From Shimia ponticola (GTDB taxonomy: Bacteria > Pseudomonadota > Alphaproteobacteria > Rhodobacterales > Rhodobacteraceae), in contig NZ_VCDK01000003.1 of the NCBI RefSeq assembly GCF_007995215.1, positions 1,054,001 through 1,118,000 of the forward strand: DNA of 64,000 nt. Direction: 5' to 3'. The position numbers were made by a program, and so were the translations under genes. Positions 57,396-64,000 of this stretch are shown in pieces (position 1 is the first letter of the stretch; each line of letters starts with the position of its first letter). The notes under the pieces are model-generated. The model saw nothing but the letters and a program-made list of their open reading frames with translations. It did not search any database and was not told the DNA's origin.

Positions 57396-59689
57396 GTGTT
57401 GCCAAACCCCTGCCCCATGACGCCGCCAAACTGCATGTGACGGGCATGGCCCGCTACACCGATGACGTGCCGACCCCCAAAGGTACCCTGCATCTGGCCT
57501 TTGGCCTGTCTTCAATTGCCAAAGGACGCATCACGTCGCTCGATTTGACAGACGTCCGCGCGGCAGAAGGAGTTGTCCGGGTATTCACTGCGGAAGCTCT
57601 GCCCGCCGCGAACGATGTATCACCATCAATCCATGATGAACCGCTGCTGAGCGACGGGGCCATCCACTATGTTGGCCAACCGATATTCTGCGTCATTGCC
57701 ACAAGCCATCTCGCAGCGCGCAAAGCGGCGCGTCTGGCCAAGGTGGAATACGAGCAAGACACACCGATCCTGACAGTGGACGACGCGCTGGCTGCCAATA
57801 GCCGGTTCGAGGACGGACCGCGCGTTTACGCAAAAGGCGACATCGAGACCGCTCTGGAAATCGCCCCGCACCGCCTGCAAGGCACGCTGGAGTTGGGCGG
57901 GCAGGAGCATTTCTATCTGGAAGGTCAGGCGGCGCTCGCGTTGCCGCAGGACAACGGCGACATGGTCGTGCACGCCTCGACCCAGCACCCGACCGAGATT
58001 CAGCACAAGGTGGCGGAGGGGCTGGGTGTGCCGTTTCATGCCGTCCGCGTCGAAGTGCGGCGGATGGGCGGGGGCTTTGGCGGCAAGGAAAGCCAAGGCA
58101 ATGCGTTGGCCGGGGCCTGCGCGATTGCCGCCCAGATGACCGGCAAGCCCTGCAAGATGCGCTATGACCGCGATGACGACATGGTCATCACAGGCAAACG
58201 CCATGATTTCCGCATCTCCTATGACGTGGGCTTTGACGACAATGGCCGCCTGACAGGCGTGGATTTCACCCACCTCGTCCGCTGTGGCTGGGCACAGGAC
58301 CTGTCGCTGCCGGTGGCCGACCGCGCGATGCTGCACGCGGACAATGCCTATGACCTACCAGCGGCGCGGATTACGTCGCACCGGCTCAAGACCAATACAC
58401 AGAGTGCGACGGCCTTTCGGGGTTTTGGTGGGCCACAGGGTCTTGTCGGGATTGAGCGTGTGATGGACCACATCGCGCACCATCTGGCGCTGGACCCTTT
58501 GGAGGTGCGGCGCAGGAATTTTTATCCCTCCGGGGGGAGTATTTCTGGAAAGATGAAGGTTGGGGTCACGCCTTATGGGATGGAGGTCACCGATAGTGTC
58601 ATCGCCGAATTGGTAGACCAGCTGGTCGAGCAGTCGGATTATGCAGCGCGGCGCGCATCCGTTGCTGAATGGAACGCGTCCAACCCGATCCTGAAGAAAG
58701 GCATTGCCCTGACGCCTGTGAAGTTCGGGATCAGCTTTACCCTGACGCATCTCAATCAGGCGGGCGCGTTGGTGCATGTCTACTCTGACGGCTCAATCCA
58801 CATGAACCATGGCGGGACCGAGATGGGCCAAGGCCTGTTCCAGAAGGTCGCGCAGGTCGCAGCGGATCGCTTTGGCATAGACGTGGGCGCGGTCAAGATC
58901 ACGGCGACGGATACTGGCAAGGTGCCAAACACGTCGGCGACTGCCGCGTCCTCTGGATCGGACCTCAACGGGATGGCGGTAAAGGTCGCCTGCGACACGA
59001 TCCGCGACCGCATGGCCGAGCATCTGGCTGAACTTTATCAAACAACGCCCCAGAAGATCGTTTTTGCCGATGGACAAGTGCAGGTTGGAGCCGAGTCCAT
59101 CCCATTCGGCCACGCCGCGCAGCTTTGCTATGAAGGCCGCGTGAGCTTGTCGTCCACCGGGTTCTACAAAACGCCGGAGGTTGCTTGGGACCGGATCAAA
59201 GGTCAGGGACGACCGTTTTACTATTTTGCCTACGGTGCGGCGGTGTCAGAGGTTGTTGTCGACACGCTCAGCGGGGAAAACCGCATCCTGCGGACAGATA
59301 TCCTGCATGACGCGGGCAGCAGCCTGAACCCGGCGCTGGATATCGGCCAGATCGAGGGTGGCTTTGTGCAAGGCGCGGGCTGGCTGACGATGGAGGAACT
59401 TGTCTGGGACGATGCTGGCCGTTTGCGGACACATGCGCCGTCGACCTACAAAATCCCCGCCGTTGCGGATCGGCCAGAGGTCTTCAACGTGCATCTATTT
59501 GACAATGTGAACGCCTCAGAGACGATTTATCGATCCAAGGCCGTCGGGGAACCGCCGTTCATGCATGGCACTTCGGTCTTTCTAGCACTGTCACATGCCT
59601 TGTCGGACTGTGGTGCCGAGTATCCGGCGCTCGATGCTCCCGCGACGCCTGAAAGACTGATGATGACGGCGGACCGGCTGGCGCAATGA
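57392..59689 (+). CDS. xdhB: xanthine dehydrogenase molybdopterin subunit XdhB
   Basis: 765-residue molybdenum-cofactor subunit that hydroxylates hypoxanthine and xanthine. It has the cofactor motif [10 protein letters not shown] near 225, the substrate-pocket RGFGGPQG region, [17 protein letters not shown], and the C-terminal GEPP motif near 719 with the catalytic glutamate. A short extra stretch near 380-390 ([11 protein letters not shown]) is encoded by a repeat head. It partners with XdhA; XdhC inserts the sulfurated cofactor. Confidence 0.95.
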   Translation: MSVAKPLPHDAAKLHVTGMARYTDDVPTPKGTLHLAFGLSSIAKGRITSLDLTDVRAAEGVVRVFTAEALPAANDVSPSIHDEPLLSDGAIHYVGQPIFCVIATSHLAARKAARLAKVEYEQDTPILTVDDALAANSRFEDGPRVYAKGDIETALEIAPHRLQGTLELGGQEHFYLEGQAALALPQDNGDMVVHASTQHPTEIQHKVAEGLGVPFHAVRVEVRRMGGGFGGKESQGNALAGACAIAAQMTGKPCKMRYDRDDDMVITGKRHDFRISYDVGFDDNGRLTGVDFTHLVRCGWAQDLSLPVADRAMLHADNAYDLPAARITSHRLKTNTQSATAFRGFGGPQGLVGIERVMDHIAHHLALDPLEVRRRNFYPSGGSISGKMKVGVTPYGMEVTDSVIAELVDQLVEQSDYAARRASVAEWNASNPILKKGIALTPVKFGISFTLTHLNQAGALVHVYSDGSIHMNHGGTEMGQGLFQKVAQVAADRFGIDVGAVKITATDTGKVPNTSATAASSGSDLNGMAVKVACDTIRDRMAEHLAELYQTTPQKIVFADGQVQVGAESIPFGHAAQLCYEGRVSLSSTGFYKTPEVAWDRIKGQGRPFYYFAYGAAVSEVVVDTLSGENRILRTDILHDAGSSLNPALDIGQIEGGFVQGAGWLTMEELVWDDAGRLRTHAPSTYKIPAVADRPEVFNVHLFDNVNASETIYRSKAVGEPPFMHGTSVFLALSHALSDCGAEYPALDAPATPERLMMTADRLAQ
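58526..58558 (-). repeat. repeat head inserted in frame in xdhB
   Basis: Read on the minus strand it is CTTCATCTTTCC, then AGAAATACTCC and a CCCCCGGAGGG end, the same head as the xdhA copy but without the second hairpin. It encodes about eleven residues in the loop after RRRNFY. Confidence 0.65.
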
Positions 59690-60411
59690 CATCTTGGATC
59701 AGGGTGAGCGTGGCCGAGACGCGCGGATCGGTTCCGCGCGAAGCCGGCGCTACGATGAAGGTGTTTGCGGACCACATCGAAGGCACCATTGGCGGCGGCA
59801 ATCTGGAATGGCAGGCGATGGCACATGCCCGCACCATGCTGAAGACCGGCGCGAAACAGGACAGGCAGGTTTTGGCGCTTGGGCCTGATATGGGCCAGTG
59901 CTGCGGCGGGGTGGTGACGCTGGAATTTGTGGCCAATGCAGACGCGGCGATGCCTCATCACAGCCCGGTTTTCATCTGGGGTGCGGGGCATGTCGGGCGT
60001 GCCATTGCAACGACCTTGGCCCCGCTCGACGGCCTGCCTGTGACGCTGATCGACGATGCGCCGGAACGGCTTCCTGATCCCTTGCCGTCCGGGGTTCAGC
60101 CACTTGTGGCGCGGGACATGGTGGCGGCAGTCAAACACCTGCCCTTCGCGGCACATCATCTGATCCTGACCTATTCGCATGATATCGACTTGGCGCTATG
60201 CGACGCCTTGCTGCGCCAAGGGTTCCTGACCTGCGGATTGATTGGATCGCAGACAAAGTGGGCCCGGTTCCGATCCCGCTTGGGCAAAATGGGTCATGCC
60301 GACGCTGAAATATCACGCATTGCCTGTCCAATAGGCGATCCGGCCCTTGGCAAACACCCACAAGCCATTGCGATTGGCGTTGCCGCGCGGCTAGTGTCGG
60401 CGTTGGGATAA
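59686..60411 (+). CDS. xdhC: XdhC molybdenum-cofactor insertion factor
   Basis: 241 residues. It binds and delivers sulfurated Mo cofactor to XdhB. The N-terminal XdhC domain shows ETRGSVPREAGATM at 11-24, EGTIGGGNLEWQA and GPDMGQCCGG at 66-75 (Cys72 and Cys73). A Rossmann domain with FIWGAGHVGRAI at 96-107 and the C-terminal ACPIGDPALGKHPQAIAIG follow. It is shorter than the Rhodobacter capsulatus protein (about 310 residues as I recall), mainly in the middle, but all motifs are intact. It overlaps xdhB by ATGA. Confidence 0.93.
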   Translation: MTSWIRVSVAETRGSVPREAGATMKVFADHIEGTIGGGNLEWQAMAHARTMLKTGAKQDRQVLALGPDMGQCCGGVVTLEFVANADAAMPHHSPVFIWGAGHVGRAIATTLAPLDGLPVTLIDDAPERLPDPLPSGVQPLVARDMVAAVKHLPFAAHHLILTYSHDIDLALCDALLRQGFLTCGLIGSQTKWARFRSRLGKMGHADAEISRIACPIGDPALGKHPQAIAIGVAARLVSALG

Positions 60412-60432
60412 AAACGACTCGGGGACAGGCGC

Positions 60433-61941
60433 TTGGACGCTTTGCTGAAAATCGACAGCGTGACAAAGGCTTACCCAGGTGTTGTCGCCAATGACCAGGT
60501 CGATCTTGAGATCAAACCCGGGGAAATCCATGCGCTGCTTGGTGAAAACGGCGCAGGCAAATCGACACTTGTGAAGATGATGTACGGGCTGGTGAAGCCT
60601 GACAGCGGGCAAATGATCTGGGAAGGCGCGTCCTATGCCCCCGCTGACCCGCGTGCCGCACGGGCGGCGGGTATCGCCATGGTTTTCCAGCACTTTTCGC
60701 TGTTTGACGCGCTGACTGTTGCCGAAAATATCGCGCTGGGTATGGAGACACCGCCCAAAACGCGGGAGCTGTCACGGCAGATCAAGGAGGTCTCGGAGAC
60801 CTACGGATTGCCGCTGAACCCGGACCGCACAGTGGGGACCCTGTCAGCCGGTGAACGCCAGAGGGTCGAGATCATTCGATGCCTTTTGCAAAACCCTCGG
60901 CTCTTGATCATGGACGAGCCGACCAGCGTTTTGACGCCGCAAGAGGTGGACGTGCTGTTCAAAACGCTGCGCACCCTCTCAGAGGAAGGCACGGCGATCC
61001 TCTATATTTCTCACAAGCTCGAAGAAATCCGCGCCCTGTGTGAGGCAGCGACCATCTTGCGGGGCGGCAAGGTTGTCGCAACCTGCGATCCGCGCAAGGA
61101 ATCCGCGCGCGGCATGGCCGAAATGATGGTGGGCCAAACCTTTGCCACCCCCAAGCGTGCGGGAGAAACCGCGGCCGGGGATGCGGTTCTTGCGGTGACG
61201 AACCTGTCGCTGCCGCGCTCTTCGCCCTTTGCGACCGAATTGAAGGACGTGTCGCTGACGGTTGGTGCAGGTGAAATCCTTGGGATCGGTGGCGTGGCGG
61301 GCAACGGTCAGGATGAGCTGCTGTCGGCGCTGTCCGGAGAAGTCCGGGTTCGCGCTGGTGCGGTTACCCTTGATGGCAAAAAAATCGGTGATCTGGCCCC
61401 GCGTGCGCGCCGTGCCGCAGGCCTATGTGTCGCCCCGGAGGAACGGCTTGGCCATGCGGCTGCGCCCACCTTGTCGCTGGTCGACAACGCGTTTTTGACG
61501 GCGGATGTGCGTGAAGGGTTGAGCCACCGGGGCTTCATCAAATGGGGCAAGGCGCGTGATTATGCCAAACGCGTCATTCAAGAGTTCGATGTCCGCACCC
61601 CGTCCGAAGACGTTGCCGCGCAGGCGCTGTCAGGTGGCAACCTGCAGAAATTCGTGATGGGCCGCGAAATGATGCAGCGTCCCAAAGCTTTGGTCATCAA
61701 TCAGCCGACTTGGGGCGTCGACGCCGCTGCCGCGGCTCGGATCAGGCAGGAATTGATGACGCTGGCTGACGACGGCGTCGCGCTGGTCGTGATCAGTCAG
61801 GATTTGGACGAGTTGCGAGAGATTGCAACGACCTTTGCTGCGCTCAACGGCGGAGAGCTAAGCGAGACACGGCCCATGTGGGGGCTGAGCATGGATGAGA
61901 TTGGCCTGATGCTGGGCGGTAGCGCAGGAGAGGCGGCATGA
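60433..61941 (+). CDS. ABC transporter ATP-binding protein, BMP/nucleoside type
   Basis: 502 residues with two ATPase halves, as in RbsA- and NupA/YufO-type sugar or nucleoside importers. First P-loop GENGAGKST at 37-45, signature LSAGERQRVEI near 138; the second half has a degenerate P-loop (GVAGNGQDEL) and LSGGNLQKFV. The start appears to be TTG at 60433, because no ATG fits. Next to xdhABC it most likely imports purine nucleosides or bases. It overlaps the permease by ATGA. Confidence 0.9.
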   Translation: MDALLKIDSVTKAYPGVVANDQVDLEIKPGEIHALLGENGAGKSTLVKMMYGLVKPDSGQMIWEGASYAPADPRAARAAGIAMVFQHFSLFDALTVAENIALGMETPPKTRELSRQIKEVSETYGLPLNPDRTVGTLSAGERQRVEIIRCLLQNPRLLIMDEPTSVLTPQEVDVLFKTLRTLSEEGTAILYISHKLEEIRALCEAATILRGGKVVATCDPRKESARGMAEMMVGQTFATPKRAGETAAGDAVLAVTNLSLPRSSPFATELKDVSLTVGAGEILGIGGVAGNGQDELLSALSGEVRVRAGAVTLDGKKIGDLAPRARRAAGLCVAPEERLGHAAAPTLSLVDNAFLTADVREGLSHRGFIKWGKARDYAKRVIQEFDVRTPSEDVAAQALSGGNLQKFVMGREMMQRPKALVINQPTWGVDAAAAARIRQELMTLADDGVALVVISQDLDELREIATTFAALNGGELSETRPMWGLSMDEIGLMLGGSAGEAA

Positions 61942-63026
61942 TCCGTATCGTAAAGCGCCGCAACCCCAGCCAAGCATGGGCATGGGCAACGCCGATCCTT
62001 GCCGTTTTGCTGACGATGATTGTTGGCGGGTTCATGTTTGCGGCACTGGGCAAAGACCCGTTTGAGGCGATCCGGCTGATTTTCTGGGACCCGCTGTTTT
62101 CCGAGCAATTCGCCAGCTATTCGCGCCCGCAACTGTTGGTGAAAGCTGGGCCGTTAATCTTGATTGCCATCGGTCTGAGCATCGGGTTCCGGGCAGGCAT
62201 TTGGAACATCGGGGCAGAAGGCCAATACATCATGGGCGCGATCTGCGGCGCGGCCGTGGGGCTTGCTTTATATCCCTCAGAGGCGCGCTGGTTGGTCTTT
62301 CCGCTGATGGTTCTTTTTGGCGGCATCGGCGGCATCCTCTGGGCGATGATCCCAGCGCTGCTGAAGACCAAGTTCAACACGAACGAAATTCTGGTCTCGC
62401 TGTTGTTGGTCTACGTGGCCGAACAGTTTCTGGCCAAGATGGCCTTTGGCGCGCTGCGCAACCCTGATGGTCAGGGCTTTCCGGGGTCTCGGAACCTTGC
62501 CCAGTGGTCATCATCGTCGAACCCTGAATTGATTGCCGGGACCGGCGCACACTGGGGTGTAGTCGCGGCGATCATCGCCGTGCTTGTGGCCTTTATCCTG
62601 ATGACGCGCCACCGCGTGGGCTTTGACATCAAACTGATGGGCGTCGCGCCGCGGGCGGCGGCATTTTCAGGTGTGAACCCAAACCGCATGGTCGTCTTGT
62701 GTCTGGCCATTTCAGGCGGGCTGGCCGGGTTGGCGGGACTGTTTGAAGTGACAGGGCCATCGGGCCAGATCACCGACAGCTTTAATCAGGGCTATGGCTT
62801 CACCGCGATCATCGTGGCGTTCCTTGGCCGTCTGAACCCGATTGGCATTTTATTGGCAGGCCTGTTGATGGGGCTGACCTTTATCGGGGGCGAATTGGCC
62901 CAGCTCATGATCGGTCTTCCTGCGAGCGCCATTCAGGCCTTTCAGGGGATGCTTCTCTTCTTTCTTTTGGCGCTGAACCTGATGTCTGACTACAGGATCG
63001 AGTTCGGTCAGAAGGAGGCCGCATGA
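61938..63026 (+). CDS. ABC transporter permease, BMP/nucleoside type
   Basis: 362-residue inner-membrane permease of the BPD_transp_2 family with about ten hydrophobic helices. It has GFRAGIWNIGAEGQYIMGAI, the coupling segment KTKFNTNEILVSLLL, and the DIKLMGVAPRAAAFSGVN motif. It resembles YufP/NupB of nucleoside importers. The next gene's ribosome site lies in the 60-bp gap that follows. Confidence 0.9.
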   Translation: MIRIVKRRNPSQAWAWATPILAVLLTMIVGGFMFAALGKDPFEAIRLIFWDPLFSEQFASYSRPQLLVKAGPLILIAIGLSIGFRAGIWNIGAEGQYIMGAICGAAVGLALYPSEARWLVFPLMVLFGGIGGILWAMIPALLKTKFNTNEILVSLLLVYVAEQFLAKMAFGALRNPDGQGFPGSRNLAQWSSSSNPELIAGTGAHWGVVAAIIAVLVAFILMTRHRVGFDIKLMGVAPRAAAFSGVNPNRMVVLCLAISGGLAGLAGLFEVTGPSGQITDSFNQGYGFTAIIVAFLGRLNPIGILLAGLLMGLTFIGGELAQLMIGLPASAIQAFQGMLLFFLLALNLMSDYRIEFGQKEAA

Positions 63027-63085
63027 CCGTGGCCCGCTTGTCGCAAGGGCGATGCAGCCTAGTGTTTTTCCGCAAGGAGAACACG

Positions 63086-63418
63086 ATGCAGATTTCCCTA
63101 CGCGACTTTGCCAAAAGCCATTCATGGCGTCTGACCCTGTTGGCGGCCCTTTATGCGGGCGCGCTGACTTGGGTTTTGGATGCCACGCCTTTGGCCCCTG
63201 TTCTGCTGATCCTGTGGTTGCCCGTCTTCCTGATCGGAGTCGGGCCCATTTTGGCATCAACTGAACTGGTGTGCTTTGTGCTTGGCCCCGGCGAAGCCAT
63301 GTCACGCGCGCATCTTGCCGTGCGTCGCGTGGTGGCTGCGGTCAGTGCTGTGACCGTCGCGACCTATTTGATTGGGAATGAACCGTGGACCTATCTGCAA
63401 TCAACCCCGTTCTACTGA
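63086..63418 (+). CDS. small membrane protein between ABC permease genes
   Basis: 110 residues with about three hydrophobic helices (roughly 15-33, 36-60, 84-100). No family recognised. AAGGAG lies 8 bp before the ATG at 63086; a longer form from 63023 would overlap the previous permease stop. Its last 34 bp overlap the start of the second permease, so it belongs to the transporter operon. It could be an accessory subunit or have an unrelated role. Confidence 0.7.
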   Translation: MQISLRDFAKSHSWRLTLLAALYAGALTWVLDATPLAPVLLILWLPVFLIGVGPILASTELVCFVLGPGEAMSRAHLAVRRVVAAVSAVTVATYLIGNEPWTYLQSTPFY

Positions 63419-64000
63419 TCGCCGCCCTAATGGTGGCGGCCACGCCGATCCTGCTGGCCGCGATCGGAGAACTGGTGGTGGAAAAGGCTGGCGTCCTGAA
63501 TCTGGGCGTCGAGGGGATGATGATCACCGGGGCCATTGCAGGCCTTGCGATTTCGGTTGAGACCGGATCGCCGCTCATTGGCTTTCTGTGCGCAGCTATC
63601 GGGGGCGCGCTTCTGTCTCTGATTTTTGCTGTTCTGGTCCTGTATTTTCTGTCGAACCAAGTGGCGACGGGCCTTGCGCTGACGCTGTTTGGTCTGGGAC
63701 TAAGTTCGATGATGGGCCAAGGCTATCAGGGTGTGAAACCGCCGCTGACCGAGAAAATGAACCTTCTTGGCCTTGGTGATCTGCCAGTTGTTGGTCCGAT
63801 CCTCTTTGGTCACGACTGGATCGTGTATCTCTCGATCACGCTTGTGATCGGCGTATGGGCCTTTTTGAAGTTTACGCGCGCGGGTCTGATCCTGCGTTCG
63901 GTGGGTGAGAACGCAGAAGCGGCGCACGCTCTGGGATATAAGGTCAACCTGATCCGCATGGGCGCAATTGCCTTTGGCGGGGCCTGCGCCGGGGTTGGCG
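63385..64000 (+). CDS. second ABC transporter permease, partial
   Basis: The first 205 residues are visible; the rest is outside the window. The start is GTG at 63385. The opening AINPVLLIAALMVAATPILLAAIGELVVEKAGVLNLGVEGMMITGA is the BPD_transp_2 type found in the second permease (YufQ/NupC-like) of nucleoside importers. Later LSNQVATGLALTLFGLGLSSMMGQGYQG and LRSVGENAEAAHALGY follow the same family. It pairs with the permease at 61938 to form the membrane heterodimer. Confidence 0.92.
   Translation, partial: MDLSAINPVLLIAALMVAATPILLAAIGELVVEKAGVLNLGVEGMMITGAIAGLAISVETGSPLIGFLCAAIGGALLSLIFAVLVLYFLSNQVATGLALTLFGLGLSSMMGQGYQGVKPPLTEKMNLLGLGDLPVVGPILFGHDWIVYLSITLVIGVWAFLKFTRAGLILRSVGENAEAAHALGYKVNLIRMGAIAFGGACAGVG

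Overview
The window is chromosomal DNA from an alphaproteobacterium, most likely a marine Roseobacter-group member of the Rhodobacteraceae. The case rests on content: an atpHAGDC operon with no F0 genes beside it, the short-HisG/HisZ pair next to hisS, a B12-dependent class II ribonucleotide reductase, xdhABC followed by a BMP-type ABC transporter, an Hsp20-DUF1150 pair, and family-restricted genes such as DUF1489, DUF2125 and DUF2161. The DNA is GC-rich and densely coded on both strands, with many 1-8 bp start/stop overlaps. I see no tRNA, rRNA, CRISPR array, insertion sequence or prophage.

Layout. 1-8.8 kb: PhzF-like gene (partial), DUF1150, Hsp20, YdcH, purEK, a secreted lipase-like hydrolase, a DMT exporter, a PhnM-like amidohydrolase, groESL with a perfect CIRCE operator and three hairpins in its 3' untranslated region, and an envelope protein. 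8.8-18.5 kb: methyltransferase, DUF2161 nuclease-like protein, manganese pyrophosphatase, HAD hydrolase, MaoC hydratase, ribF, YcgN, threonine aldolase, a hydrolase/isomerase pair and prs. 18.5-21.4 kb: small accessory stretch (secreted protein, sterol-desaturase-like enzyme, an unrecognised protein, an H-type lectin). 21.5-26.4 kb: the F1 ATPase operon. 26.6-37.3 kb: methyltransferase, clpA, M23 peptidase, a MotA/MotB-like pair whose MotB-like member carries a coiled coil of roughly 600 residues, ChaC, DUF2125 and an extensin-like protein. 37.3-42.5 kb: tyrC-hisC, rpsD, a Hint-domain protein and an LpxR-like outer-membrane protein. 42.6-50.9 kb: nrdJ, DUF1489, a 39-residue membrane peptide, hisG-hisZ-hisS, slyX and a lipoprotein. 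50.9-64 kb: dnaE, an ArsR regulator with two SRPBCC proteins, xdhABC and an ABC transporter for purine-type nucleosides that runs off the end.

How the genes fit together. Most are housekeeping: nucleotide supply (purEK, prs, nrdJ, xdhABC plus the transporter), histidine and tyrosine synthesis, protein folding and turnover (groESL, hsp20, clpA), energy (F1 ATPase) and replication (dnaE). xdhABC and the transporter genes run in one direction with mostly overlapping junctions, which fits uptake and oxidation of purines.

The most unusual signal is in nrdJ. A phage-repressor-like helix-turn-helix domain of about 65 residues sits in frame between the catalytic barrel and the C-terminal cysteine tail, followed by a palindrome-rich linker. 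A pair of NrdR-box-like sites exactly 31 bp apart lies upstream. The second theme is a family of short double-hairpin repeats found between genes and also, translated in frame, inside xdhA and xdhB. All functional calls come from reading the sequence and from family knowledge; no database search was run.
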